Shown here piece by piece: positions 7,632 to 15,945 of a stretch of DNA of 64,000 nt. The notes beneath the pieces were generated by a model. It saw only the letters and a program-made list of their open reading frames with translations, was not told the DNA's origin and ran no database searches. Origin of the DNA: Streptomyces geranii (lineage in GTDB: Bacteria; Actinomycetota; Actinomycetes; Streptomycetales; Streptomycetaceae). The first letter of the stretch is position 1; each line of letters begins with the position of its first letter. The position numbers were made by a program, and so were the translations under genes. The stretch spans positions 62,001-126,000 of the forward strand of contig NZ_PJME01000005.1 in assembly GCF_002954775.1 (NCBI RefSeq), in the 5' to 3' direction.

Positions 7632-9284
7632 CTAGGGGCGCCGCCCCGGACCTCGTGCCGTCGCCGCGAGCGTACGGTGTCCGGACCGCTCGGCGAGCAC
7701 GACCCGCTCCTGGGGCCGGGTGCGCTGCCACCACTCGCCGGCCGCCGTGTCGGCGGTGGTCCGCAGGTCGGCGAGGGCGACGGCGAGGCCACGACGCGCC
7801 TCGTCCAGGTTTTCGGGTACAGGATGTACGTCCGTCAGAGCGCGTTCCGCGCGGGTGCGGGCATGCTCGACGGCCGTGAGCGCGTGCTCCACATGGTCGC
7901 CGGCGCGGTGGTTGGTGACCGCGACGGCGGCGACGAAACCGAGCAGCGCGCCGACGAACGTGTCGACGATCCGTTCGGTCATCAGCCGCCCGGGTTCCTG
8001 GAACCCCGCGAACTCGGTGACCAGCAGCGCCATCGGGGTCACACAGACGCTGCCGAGCCAGTAGTTGCGGCTCATCAGCGCCTCGGCGCCGAAGTTGAGG
8101 ACGAGGCAGCACAGGACGAGGGCGACCGGGCCGAGGTGAGCCAGCGGTACGACTGCGGCGAAGAGCAGTACCCCGGCCAGGTTGCCGACGGTCCGCTGCA
8201 CCGCCCGGTTCCAGGTGAGCGTGACGTTGGCCTGGTAGAGGGAGGCCGCGGTGACCAGGGCCCAGTAGGGGCGGCCGACACCGAGGGCGAGGGAGGCGTA
8301 GCCCGCGAGGGCGCAGCCGAGCGCGGTGCGTACGGCGAAAGGTGCGAGGGGGCCGAGTCGGGACCACAACGGCTGGGGTGGGGTGGTGAGTTCGGTGGCG
8401 CTCGGCCCTTCGTTCAACCGCGCGTCGGGGGTCGGGACTCGTCCGCCGCCGCGCAACTGTTCTGCCCAGGCGCGCAGTTCGTCCGGCCGGGAAACGGTGG
8501 GTGTGGCGAGTGTGAACTCGGCGCGCAGGAGCAGCCGTTGGACGGCCTGGCGGGTCGCGGCCCGCGCTGTACCCTTCCGCCCGCCCGCCGACGCCAGCGT
8601 CTGCCGGGCCGCCTGGACCGCGGTCTCGGCGGCGAGACGCGAGCGGACGTGGCCGTGGCCGCCGACGCCCGCGCCACCGCCGTACGCCTCGGTGTGGGCG
8701 GCGACCGCGTTCAGGGCATGGGCCGTGGCCCGGCGCTCCGGGCCGTGCGGGCGGACCAGTCCGGGTGCCATGCCGACCAGCCAGGCCCAGACCCCCGCCC
8801 CGGCGGCCAGCGCCAGATGGCCGGGTACCTGGCCGAGGGTCTGCGGGGCGAACAGTGCGGCGGACGAGACGAAGGTGAGGACCACGTTCGCGGGCGGGCC
8901 GACGCGGGTGGCGTCGCACAGCGTCTTCTGCACGGCCGCCAGCAGCGCGCCCACGGTGACCAGGACGACCGCGTCGCCGGTGAGCGAGGCGGTGACGAGG
9001 GCGACGGCGAGTCCGGTGAGCATCCCGAGGACCACTCCCGCGAGGACGCGGGCCCGGGCGGCGTACGGGCGGTTGTGGGCGTAGAGCGCGCACAGGGCGC
9101 CGGCCATCGCGTACATCGCCAGGTCGAGACGGTCGAGCGCGGCGAGGGTGAGACAGGGCGGGGCGACGGCGGCGATCACGCTGAGGGCCGGTTTGAACCA
9201 GATGTCCGAGGGGCGGCCGGCGCGCAGCACACCGGTCAGCGAGAGGCGTCGTACGGGCGCGGTGGCGACGGAATCTGGGCTCAC
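7632..9284 (-). CDS. FUSC family integral membrane protein (aromatic-acid/toxic-compound exporter type)
   Basis: The 550-residue protein has the duplicated FUSC plan: an N-terminal hydrophobic bundle (about residues 30-190), a cytoplasmic Arg/Ala-rich region (190-320), a second hydrophobic bundle (about 330-480), and a cytoplasmic C-terminus. The segment RAVQRTVGNLAGVLLFAAVV matches the family's most conserved helix. Family members such as AaeB export aromatic acids, and the substrate here is unknown. The GTG at 9284 has no Shine-Dalgarno sequence but TAATCT lies 6 nt upstream. A perfect TTTTAC/GAGTAAAA-type palindrome overlaps the probable -35, which suggests repression, most likely by the MarR protein encoded just downstream. 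Confidence 0.9.
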   Translation of the reverse strand: MSPDSVATAPVRRLSLTGVLRAGRPSDIWFKPALSVIAAVAPPCLTLAALDRLDLAMYAMAGALCALYAHNRPYAARARVLAGVVLGMLTGLAVALVTASLTGDAVVLVTVGALLAAVQKTLCDATRVGPPANVVLTFVSSAALFAPQTLGQVPGHLALAAGAGVWAWLVGMAPGLVRPHGPERRATAHALNAVAAHTEAYGGGAGVGGHGHVRSRLAAETAVQAARQTLASAGGRKGTARAATRQAVQRLLLRAEFTLATPTVSRPDELRAWAEQLRGGGRVPTPDARLNEGPSATELTTPPQPLWSRLGPLAPFAVRTALGCALAGYASLALGVGRPYWALVTAASLYQANVTLTWNRAVQRTVGNLAGVLLFAAVVPLAHLGPVALVLCCLVLNFGAEALMSRNYWLGSVCVTPMALLVTEFAGFQEPGRLMTERIVDTFVGALLGFVAAVAVTNHRAGDHVEHALTAVEHARTRAERALTDVHPVPENLDEARRGLAVALADLRTTADTAAGEWWQRTRPQERVVLAERSGHRTLAATARGPGRRP

Positions 9285-9290
9285 CCTTGA

Positions 9291-9317
9291 AGATTAGCAG
9301 GTGTTTTACTCGTAAAA
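9291..9317 (-). promoter_or_regulatory. Promoter (-10 TAATCT) plus palindromic operator for the FUSC exporter
   Basis: On the minus strand TAATCT (9291-9296) lies 6 nt before the GTG start. Upstream, TTTTAC and GTAAAA arms (9304-9309, 9312-9317 on the plus strand) flank a 2-nt centre and overlap the -35 position. A perfect AT-rich palindrome in a 70%+ GC genome is unlikely by chance. MarR binding is inferred. Confidence 0.6.
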
Positions 9318-9439
9318 TATACACCCTCACCTGCGGTGCTCCCGCCTACGCTCCCCCGCGTACACCCTTGCGCTCGTATGCGCACCGCCCGGCGCGGGCA
9401 TCCCTTCAGCTGAGGTTCGGGGTCGAGGGGGAGGTACGT

Positions 9440-10009
9440 GTGCACGGTCCGGCTTCGCCCGGGTGGCTGCTGGTCGCGTTGTGCGCGGCGGCCGGGGCGT
9501 ACTGCCTGCTGCGGATGCGCAGCGCCGTCGAGGAGCAGCGCAGGGCCGCGGGCGGTGAGGCGCTGATGGGCTTCGGCATGGCCGCGATGGCCGTGCCGGC
9601 CGCCGTCCTCACCCCGCCGCGCTGGGCCTGGCTGGTGTACGCGGCCGTGTTCGGGACCGCCGCGCTGCACGCCCTGTGGGCGACGCGCGCCGGCCCGCAC
9701 CATCTGCACCACCTGATGGGCGCGTTCGCCATGGCCTACATGGCCGCCGCGATGGCGGCGGCACCGGGCCACCACCACGGCACGGGCGGCTCCGGAGTCC
9801 CGCCGCTGACAACGGCGTTGCTCCTCTACTTCACCGGGTACGTGCTGCTGTCCGGCGTCCGCCTGCTGTCCGTACCGGTCCTGGCCGTCGGCCACGGCGG
9901 CGGCTCCGGGACAGTGAGCCCGCTCGGCTGGGGCGACCGGCCCGAACTGGCGCGCGCCTGCCGGTTGTCGATGGGTATCGCGACGGTGGCCATGCTGCTG
10001 ACGCTCTGA
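9440..10009 (+). CDS. DUF5134 family membrane protein
   Basis: The 189-residue protein has about five to six hydrophobic segments and a His-rich middle (HHLHHLMGAFAMAYMAAAMAAA followed by PGHHHG). The short loop histidines suggest possible metal contact, though the family function is unknown. GTG at 9440 follows GGGGGAGG with 5-nt spacing. It precedes the M56 protease gene by 79 nt on the same strand, but that gene seems to have its own leaderless promoter. Confidence 0.85.
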   Translation: MHGPASPGWLLVALCAAAGAYCLLRMRSAVEEQRRAAGGEALMGFGMAAMAVPAAVLTPPRWAWLVYAAVFGTAALHALWATRAGPHHLHHLMGAFAMAYMAAAMAAAPGHHHGTGGSGVPPLTTALLLYFTGYVLLSGVRLLSVPVLAVGHGGGSGTVSPLGWGDRPELARACRLSMGIATVAMLLTL

Positions 10010-10076
10010 CTGTACGAATCCGTGGTCTGCGTCACTTTGCCGCGACGGACCGTAGGTCCGAGCGCCGCCGCGCTCA

Positions 10077-10082
10077 TAGGGT
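10077..10082 (+). promoter_or_regulatory. Putative -10 element for leaderless M56 protease mRNA
   Basis: TAGGGT lies 6 nt before the ATG at 10089, with no ribosome binding site. Confidence 0.45.
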
Positions 10083-10088
10083 GCACCC

Positions 10089-11024
10089 ATGATGGTCCCC
10101 GCAGCACTGTTGCTGCTCGGCGCGCTCACCGCCGTCGTCGCCCCACGACTGCTCGCCCGCGCCGACTGGCCGGACCGCGAACCGGTGGTCGCCCTGTGGG
10201 TGTGGCAGTGCGTCGTGGCGGCCGTGCTCATGTGCTGCGCCCTGTCGATGACGTTGAGCGCGGCGGCGGCCTGGCAGGCCGTGCGCGGCCATGTGTTCGC
10301 CCCGGCCCCGCACGCGGTCGTGGAGGCGTACGTCCTCGGCGCCTCCCGGCCCTGGGCGGCGGCAACTGCCGTGGTGCTCGCCTGCGGTGGCCTGTGGACG
10401 GCGGCGATGCTGGTCCGCGAGGTCGTACGGGCCCGCCGTCGGCGCCGGTCCAGACATACCGAACTCCTTGTGCGGGCCCCGCTGTTGCCCGGCGAGGAGC
10501 CGCGTCCCGACCGGCTCGTGGTGCTGGAGGGCGAGCGCGCCGACGCCTGGTGGCTGACCGGCGCCGCACCCGGCCTCGTCGTCACCACGGCCGCGCTGCG
10601 CCGTCTCAAGGGGGACCAGCTGGACGCCGTACTCGCGCACGAGCAGGGACACGCGCGGGCCCGGCACGACTGGCTGCTGCACTGCTCGGGGGCGCTGGCC
10701 AACGGGTTTCCGCAGGTGCCGGTCTTCGCCTCGTTCCAGGACGAGATGCACCGGCTGGTGGAACTCGCCGCCGACGACATGGCCTCCCGCCGCTTCGGCC
10801 GACTCACGACCGCCCTCGCCCTGGTCGAACTCAACGAGGACCGGGGTGTGTTCGGCCCGTCCCCGACCCCGCAGTCCCATCTCCCGCTGCGCGTCCACCG
10901 GTTGCTGACCGCGCCGGACCGCCTGCCGCCGTTCCGCAGGCTGCGGCTGACGGCAGCCGCGGCCCTGGTCCCGGTGGTTCCCGTACTGGTGGCATTCGTC
11001 CCGGGATTGCGGGCACTCGGCTAG
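10089..11024 (+). CDS. M56 family membrane metallopeptidase (BlaR1/HtpX-like)
   Basis: This 311-residue integral membrane protease has hydrophobic helices at about 3-22, 35-60, 85-115 and at the C-terminus (275-305). The zinc motif HEQGH is at residues 184-188 and the downstream ELAADDMASRR supplies the third ligand region. M56 proteases with BlaI partners control beta-lactam responses, but no BlaI gene is adjacent, so this is a stand-alone member like many in Streptomyces. Substrate and trigger are unknown. A TAGGGT hexamer 6 nt before the ATG and the lack of a Shine-Dalgarno sequence point to leaderless translation; a second ATG follows immediately. Confidence 0.92.
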   Translation: MMVPAALLLLGALTAVVAPRLLARADWPDREPVVALWVWQCVVAAVLMCCALSMTLSAAAAWQAVRGHVFAPAPHAVVEAYVLGASRPWAAATAVVLACGGLWTAAMLVREVVRARRRRRSRHTELLVRAPLLPGEEPRPDRLVVLEGERADAWWLTGAAPGLVVTTAALRRLKGDQLDAVLAHEQGHARARHDWLLHCSGALANGFPQVPVFASFQDEMHRLVELAADDMASRRFGRLTTALALVELNEDRGVFGPSPTPQSHLPLRVHRLLTAPDRLPPFRRLRLTAAAALVPVVPVLVAFVPGLRALG

Positions 11025-11088
11025 TCATGCCGGCCCCCGCCATTCCCTCGGTTGGCCTCCTACCCCATGGGTCGGCGAGGATCGCACC

Positions 11089-11775
11089 ATGCCCACCACG
11101 CACCTCGTCCCCCGAATCCGGCGCTCCGTCCGTCATCCGGCCGCCCGCGTCGCCGTCGCCCTGGCGCTCGCCGCCGCGTTACTGCTGACCCTGGTCGCGG
11201 TGGACTGGCACCCGCTGATCACCCTCGACGGCGACCTCGCGCGCGCCACGCACCGCTGGGCGGTCGACGAACCCGGGCTCACGCACGCGTTCCGGATCCT
11301 CACGGACTGGGTGTGGGACCCGCTGACGATGCGGCTGCTGTGCACGGCGGTGGCGGTGTGGCTGGTGTGGCGGCACTCCGCGTGGTGGCTCGCGGTGTGG
11401 CTGGTGGTCACCTGTGCACTGGGCACGGTGCTCCAGCAGGTCCTGAAGGCGGCGGTCGGCCGCGCCCGCCCCGTCTGGCCCGATCCGCTCGACTCCGCGC
11501 ACTACGCGGCCTTCCCCTCCGGCCACGCCATGACCGCGACGGTGTCGTGCGGCCTCCTGCTGTGGCTGCTGCGCCGGTTCGGCGCCACGCAAGTCGTGTG
11601 GCGTACGGCGGTCACCGTGGCGGTGGTGTCGGTGCTGGGCGCCGGGCTGACCCGGATCTGGCTCGGCGTCCACTGGCCGACGGACGTGCTCGGCGGCTGG
11701 CTCCTGGGGGCGCTCGTGGTGGCGCTGGCGGTACTGGCGTACGAGCGGTACGGGAGGGCGTCCGACCGGCTCTGA
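11089..11775 (+). CDS. PAP2 family phosphatase (membrane)
   Basis: This 228-residue, five- to six-helix membrane phosphatase carries all three PAP2 signatures: KAAVGRARP, the PSGH tetrapeptide (FPSGHAMTA) and TRIWLGVHWPTDVLGG with the nucleophilic His. It probably dephosphorylates a lipid such as undecaprenyl pyrophosphate or phosphatidic acid outside the membrane. Residue 31 is encoded by TTA (11179-11181), so full translation should depend on the bldA tRNA and be delayed to development. It follows the M56 gene by 64 nt; a GAGG lies near the start. Confidence 0.92.
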   Translation: MPTTHLVPRIRRSVRHPAARVAVALALAAALLLTLVAVDWHPLITLDGDLARATHRWAVDEPGLTHAFRILTDWVWDPLTMRLLCTAVAVWLVWRHSAWWLAVWLVVTCALGTVLQQVLKAAVGRARPVWPDPLDSAHYAAFPSGHAMTATVSCGLLLWLLRRFGATQVVWRTAVTVAVVSVLGAGLTRIWLGVHWPTDVLGGWLLGALVVALAVLAYERYGRASDRL

Positions 11776-11826
11776 CCTCGCGGGTCACGCGCCCACGGGT
11801 CCGCGGGCCCCGGCCGGACGCCCGGG

Positions 11827-11832
11827 TAGAGT
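11827..11832 (+). promoter_or_regulatory. Putative -10 element for leaderless HAD mRNA
   Basis: TAGAGT sits 7 nt before the ATG at 11840 and no Shine-Dalgarno sequence is present. Confidence 0.45.
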
Positions 11833-11839
11833 CCGGCAC

Positions 11840-12529
11840 ATGGCTGCCGTGCTGTTCGACTTCTCCGGGACCCTCTTCCGTATCGAGTCCACCGAGTCCT
11901 GGCTGCGCGCCGTACTCGCCGAGCAGGGTCTCGTACCGCCCGAGCCGGAAATCGTGGCGTCGGCGCGGGCGTTGGAGGCGGCGGGCGCGCTGCCGGGCGG
12001 GGCCTCCCCGCAGCGGCTGCCCGAGGAAGTGGCCGCCGTGTGGGACATCCGGGACCAGAGCGCCGAGCTGCACCGGGCCGCGTACACCGGGCTCGCCCGT
12101 CAAGTGCCGCTCCCCGACCTGGCGTTGTACGACGCCCTGTACGAGCGGCACATGGCACCGGACGCGTGGGCCCCGTACCCGGACGCCGCCGAGGTGCTCG
12201 GCGCGCTGCGGGAGCGCGGGATCTCCGTCGGGGTGGTCAGCAACATCGGGTGGGACCTGCGTCCCGTGTTCCGGGCGCACGGGCTGGACGAGTTCGTCGA
12301 CGCGTACGTCCTGTCGTACGAGCACGGCGTCCAGAAGCCGGACCCGCGTCTGTTCAAGGTCGCCTGCGACGCGCTCGCGGTCGCCCCGCAGGACGTGCTG
12401 ATGGTCGGCGACGACCGGCGCGCGGACGGTGGCGCGGCGGATCTGGGCTGCGCGGTGCACTTCGTGGACCATCTGCCGGTGGTGGAACGGCCGGACGGGC
12501 TGCGGCGGGTGCTGGATCTGGCCGGCTGA
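11840..12529 (+). CDS. HAD superfamily hydrolase with atypical DFSGT motif I
   Basis: This is a 229-residue HAD protein of subfamily IA. Motif I is DFSGTL at residues 7-12, so the usual second aspartate (general acid/base of phosphatases) is Ser. Motif II is VVSNIG, the motif III lysine sits in VQKPDPRLF, and motif IV is MVGDDRRADGG. The DxS form occurs in some dehalogenase- or epoxide-like HAD proteins, so phosphatase activity should not be assumed. A TAGAGT hexamer 7 nt upstream and no ribosome binding site suggest a leaderless message. Confidence 0.9.
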   Translation: MAAVLFDFSGTLFRIESTESWLRAVLAEQGLVPPEPEIVASARALEAAGALPGGASPQRLPEEVAAVWDIRDQSAELHRAAYTGLARQVPLPDLALYDALYERHMAPDAWAPYPDAAEVLGALRERGISVGVVSNIGWDLRPVFRAHGLDEFVDAYVLSYEHGVQKPDPRLFKVACDALAVAPQDVLMVGDDRRADGGAADLGCAVHFVDHLPVVERPDGLRRVLDLAG

Positions 12530-12640
12530 GACCGCAATCCGGGAAATCCGGCGGAGGTTTGTTGGATGTTCGGAGTGAGTCCGGGAAAAGGGCACGCCGG
12601 TCTGAGGTGATCCCCCGCGTCACCCCAGACAGGCGGCCGT

Positions 12641-12671
12641 CCGAAATCGCCCCCGTTCGGGGGTGTTTCGG
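12641..12671 (+). terminator. Stem-loop downstream of HAD gene
   Basis: Outer arms CCGAAA/TTTCGG and inner arms CCCCC/GGGGG close a GTTC loop. It lies 110 nt past the HAD stop. Confidence 0.55.
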
Positions 12672-12777
12672 CTGCTTCGACCCTTGCCAGCTGACAAAAA
12701 GTCAATGCAGAGGTAACAGCATGTCCCGCCCCGGCTCCTCGGTCAATGAGGAATCTCCCCGGCCTTGCCCGGACATG

Positions 12778-12815
12778 CGCGTCCCGCCGGACACCGGGGT
12801 GCCCGACGGGACGCG
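12778..12815 (-). terminator. Stem-loop downstream of LVIVD gene
   Basis: A perfect 9-bp stem CGCGTCCCG/CGGGACGCG encloses a second small CACC/GGTG stem. It lies about 30 nt beyond the minus-strand stop at 12847. Confidence 0.6.
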
Positions 12816-12846
12816 GAAAGAGCCGGAGAGGGACCGTGCGTGACGG

Positions 12847-14349
12847 TCAGTCGAAGTAGTCCGGCTGGGTCTGGACGTTCAGCTCGCCCACCCGGACCTT
12901 CTTGGCCGGGTCGGTGCGCCGGTCGCTGAGCTTCAGTACGTCGAAGCCCTTGGCGATGTCGTTGGAGTAGATGTAGCCGTTGTAGTAGTACGCCGACCAC
13001 GGTCCTGCGGTCGTGACGCGGTCCGTGGTGATCGGGCCGCGCTCGAAGTAGGCGATCTCCTTGGGCTTCGCGGAGTTGGTGAAGTCCCAGACGGAGACAC
13101 CGCCCTGGTACCAGGCCTGGACCATGATGTCCTTGCCCTTGACCGGGATCAGCGAGCCGTTGTGGGCCACGCAGACCTCGGTGTCCGCCTGGTAGCGCGG
13201 GATCTTGAAGTAGCTCTTGAAGACGAGCTTGCGCTTGTCGCCCTTGCCGACGATGTCGTAGATGCCGTCGGCCCCGCGGTTCGGCCCGATGGCCGCGTTG
13301 CAGGTGGCCGCGCCGCCGCCGCCCAACTCGTCGGTGAAGACGACCTTGTTGGCCTTCTGGTTGAAGGTCGCCGAGTGCCAGAACGCGAAGTTGACGTTGT
13401 CCTGGACGCGGTCGATGACCTTCGGGTGCTCCGGGTCCTTGATGGAGAACAGGATGCCGTCGCCCATGCAGGCGCCCGCCGCGAGGTCCTTGGAGGGCAG
13501 CACGGTGATGTCGTGGCAGCCGGTGGTCTTGGAGACGCCCGGATTGGTGGGCGAACCGGGGTTGCCGCCGCCGTCGGGGCCCTCACCGGGAAACAGGACC
13601 GGGAAGCCGACAACAGCCGCCGTTTCGGGGGCCTTTCGCGGCACCTTGATGATCGAGATGCCGTCGTGCGGGGGCTGGCAGTCGGGGAAGGCGGCGCTGG
13701 GCGAGTACGAGGAGACGTAGATGTAGACGTTCTTGCGCTCAGGCACCAGCGTGTGGGTGTGCGAGCCGCAGGCGGTCTCCACGGCGGCGACGTACTTCGG
13801 GTTCGCCTTGTCACTGATGTCGAAGATCTTCATGCCCTCCCACGACGACTTCTCGGTCGCGGGCTGCGAGACGCTGCTGCAACTGCTGTCGCTGCGCGAG
13901 GCGTCGGTGGACAGGAAGAGCAGGTTCCCGGAGACGGAGATGTCGTTCTGGCCGCCCGGGCAGAGCACCTGGGAGACGGTCTTCGGCGCCTTCGGGTTGC
14001 TGATGTCGAAGATACGGAAGCCGTCGTAGTTGCCGGAGAAGGCGTACTTCCCCTGGAACGCGAGGTCCGTATTGAGGCTGGGCAGCGCGTCCTTGGGGAT
14101 GTTGGTGACGTGCGTGATGTTGTCCGAGTGGACGATCTCGTCCACCCCGGGTATCTCCCCCTCGGCCAGGGCCTTCTTGACCTGGCTCTGCACGCTCTGG
14201 GAGATCTCCTCCGACACCGTCGTGCCGTCCCCGGGGTCGGGGGTCGCGGCGGCGGGGCCTGCGGTCAGCAGCGCGGCCAGGAGTCCGGCCGCCGTGGCGA
14301 CAACTCCCAGCCGTCTGCGCCGCGTTCGGGGATCGTTCAACAGGGTCAC
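12847..14349 (-). CDS. Secreted LVIVD repeat-containing protein
   Basis: The 500-residue exported protein has an Arg-rich n-region, a hydrophobic core and a likely cleavage after AGPAAA (about residue 36). It then builds a beta-propeller-like array of LVIVD repeats, seen as GFRIFDISNPKAPKTV, GMKIFDISDKANPKYV and GVSVWDFTNSAKPKEI. Cysteines in the mature part could form disulfides. Its function is unknown; the family is linked to surface binding. It is divergent from a DUF305 lipoprotein gene, a pairing that suggests both act at the envelope. The GTG start at 14349 follows GGAGG by 5 nt. Confidence 0.9.
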   Translation of the reverse strand: MTLLNDPRTRRRRLGVVATAAGLLAALLTAGPAAATPDPGDGTTVSEEISQSVQSQVKKALAEGEIPGVDEIVHSDNITHVTNIPKDALPSLNTDLAFQGKYAFSGNYDGFRIFDISNPKAPKTVSQVLCPGGQNDISVSGNLLFLSTDASRSDSSCSSVSQPATEKSSWEGMKIFDISDKANPKYVAAVETACGSHTHTLVPERKNVYIYVSSYSPSAAFPDCQPPHDGISIIKVPRKAPETAAVVGFPVLFPGEGPDGGGNPGSPTNPGVSKTTGCHDITVLPSKDLAAGACMGDGILFSIKDPEHPKVIDRVQDNVNFAFWHSATFNQKANKVVFTDELGGGGAATCNAAIGPNRGADGIYDIVGKGDKRKLVFKSYFKIPRYQADTEVCVAHNGSLIPVKGKDIMVQAWYQGGVSVWDFTNSAKPKEIAYFERGPITTDRVTTAGPWSAYYYNGYIYSNDIAKGFDVLKLSDRRTDPAKKVRVGELNVQTQPDYFD

Positions 14350-14397
14350 TGCTTCCTCCCTGGTAGCCGTTCGGGTCAGAACGGTTCACGGTCCTCC

Positions 14398-14427
14398 GAA
14401 GTATCGTCTTCATCATGCACCGATCAA
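14398..14427 (-). promoter_or_regulatory. Putative promoter of the LVIVD gene
   Basis: On the minus strand TTGATC and TACTTC are spaced by 18 nt and lie about 50 nt before the GTG start. Confidence 0.4.
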
Positions 14428-14541
14428 CAGTGGGCAATGCACTTGTAATGAAAGTTTCTGATCACCGGCGAGTGGAAGCGTGCTAGGACGGACACAGCAC
14501 TCACGAGGTGTCCGTCAACTCAGCTGACCCAGGAGGTCGTT

Positions 14542-15198
14542 GTGCCCGTCCGCCGCGCGTCCCGTACCTTCCGCCCGGCCCTGGCCGTGCTCGCGCTGGC
14601 TCTCGCGGCCGGGGCCTGCGACTCGGGCTCGTCCTCCGACACGGACGCCAAGTCCGCGAAGGCGACGGGGCCTTCGGTGATCGCGCCCGGTCTGCCCGGC
14701 GAGGCGGCCAGGACGCTCACTCCGGAGGAGGCCAAGGCGGAGCTGCCGGACGACTCGCCCAACTCGGCGGACATCGCGTACGTCCGCAGGATGATCGAGC
14801 ACCACGCGCAGGCGATCGAGATCACCGAACTCGTCCCGAAGCGCGCCGAGTCGAAGCCCGTGAAGCTGCTGGCCGAGCGCATAGCCGCCGCCCAGCGCCC
14901 CGAAATATCGGCCATGCAGGGCTGGTTGAAGGAGAACGGCGAGGACGAGAAGTCCACCGGGCACTCCCACGAGGCGATGCCCGGGATGGCGACCGAGGCG
15001 CAGCTCGCCAACTTGCGCGCGGCGAAGGGGAAGGCGTTCGACGAGCTGTTCCTGACCGTGATGATCACGCATCACGAGGGCGCGGTCACCATGGCCACGG
15101 AGGTGAAGGGTCAGGGCAACAACGTCCGGGTCGAGGAGATGGCCGACGACGTGATCGCCCAGCAGACGACGGAGATCAACCGGATGCGCGGGATGTAG
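14542..15198 (+). CDS. DUF305 family lipoprotein
   Basis: The 218-residue protein begins with an Arg-containing hydrophobic signal ending in LALAAGAC, so Cys about residue 27 is a likely lipidation site, although the -3 residue is Ala rather than Leu. The mature part has the DUF305 ferritin-like helical pattern. Paired motifs are MIEHHAQAIEIT with a Met-containing SAMQGWL, and MITHHEGAVTMATE. These His/Met clusters are typical of copper- or metal-associated DUF305 proteins. GTG at 14542 follows AGGAGG by 5 nt. It is divergent from the LVIVD gene. Confidence 0.92.
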   Translation: MPVRRASRTFRPALAVLALALAAGACDSGSSSDTDAKSAKATGPSVIAPGLPGEAARTLTPEEAKAELPDDSPNSADIAYVRRMIEHHAQAIEITELVPKRAESKPVKLLAERIAAAQRPEISAMQGWLKENGEDEKSTGHSHEAMPGMATEAQLANLRAAKGKAFDELFLTVMITHHEGAVTMATEVKGQGNNVRVEEMADDVIAQQTTEINRMRGM

Positions 15199-15264
15199 CG
15201 CAGGCGAGTGAAATGTACGCCGGGCGACGGGAGTTGACCAGTTTGCCCGCCGCAACTCCCTTGC

Positions 15265-15795
15265 TCAGCGCCGAGCGTGACGAGGTGTCAGAAAGCCCTC
15301 GTCCCGGGCCTGGGAGATCAGCCTGAGGGAGCGGCGGCGGCTGCGCCCGGTCGCGCACATCACGGCGAGAACGGGGTCGGCGCCCTCTTCCTGGGCCGCC
15401 CGGTACTCCTCCGCGACCAGCCACCGCCCCTCGACACCCCGCGGCCAGGAGGGCCGGGCACGCCGGGGGCGCAGGTCGTCCGCATGACTCTCCGGGACCG
15501 CCACGGGTGCGTCCCCGCAGGTCTCGTAGAGCGGCCCCTCGATCCAGTCGGCGAGCGCCGCCAGGTCGTCGAGCGACAGCGCCGGCTGGGCCCGTACGTC
15601 CTCGATGGAGACGCCCGTCTCACGGACCACGGCGAGCAGGTCGACCTGGGCGCCGTCGTCGAAGGCGAGCCGGACGTCGAACCAGGCCGTCGTCGCCGAG
15701 TCCTCGTGCTCCTGCACTTCCCAGGCGGGCCGCACCCACACGGCACCTTCCGTGGGGCAGCGACCGGAAAGATTAAGAAAGGATGCTTCTAGCAC
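15265..15795 (-). CDS. DUF6214-like protein of unknown function
   Basis: This 176-residue soluble protein resembles the Streptomyces family I know as DUF6214. The N-terminal half (VWVRPAWEVQEHEDSATTAWFDVRLAFDDG) is probably beta-rich. It is followed by DVRAQPALSLDDLAALADWIEGPL and a C-terminal basic helical tail RSRRRSLRLISQARDEGFL. That tail looks like a short helix-turn-helix of the kind that tracks along replicating rows of conserved Arg, so nucleic-acid contact is possible but unproven. The GTG start has no Shine-Dalgarno sequence; TACGTT lies 6 nt upstream on the minus strand, so the message may be leaderless. Confidence 0.8.
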   Translation of the reverse strand: MLEASFLNLSGRCPTEGAVWVRPAWEVQEHEDSATTAWFDVRLAFDDGAQVDLLAVVRETGVSIEDVRAQPALSLDDLAALADWIEGPLYETCGDAPVAVPESHADDLRPRRARPSWPRGVEGRWLVAEEYRAAQEEGADPVLAVMCATGRSRRRSLRLISQARDEGFLTPRHARR

Positions 15796-15801
15796 ATACG
15801 A

Positions 15802-15807
15802 AACGTA
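15802..15807 (-). promoter_or_regulatory. Putative -10 element for leaderless DUF6214-like mRNA
   Basis: TACGTT on the minus strand lies 6 nt before the GTG start at 15795, with no ribosome binding site. Confidence 0.35.
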
Positions 15808-15945
15808 ACCGCATGATCACTTTCCATACGAACGGACACGCGCGCCCGTTCCGCCCGGCACCCTGTCAGCGCAGCGCCCGCGGTGCGATCCTGAAGGTGT
15901 CAGCAACAGGGAGTTCCACCGCGTCCCGCAGTGAGGGGTTCCGCC

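Larger units (their letters stand above)
12530..12846. other. Convergent intergenic region with two hairpins, no convincing gene
   Basis: This 317-nt gap lies between the stops of the HAD and LVIVD genes. It holds two strong stem-loops, annotated separately, that suit termination from both sides. A 40-codon ORF (12721-12843) is present, but the second hairpin lies inside it. Confidence 0.5.

Noticed and set aside
12721..12843. 40-codon ORF with AGAGG upstream
   Set aside because: A strong terminator-like hairpin (12778-12815) lies inside it and the peptide is low-complexity and without known relatives.
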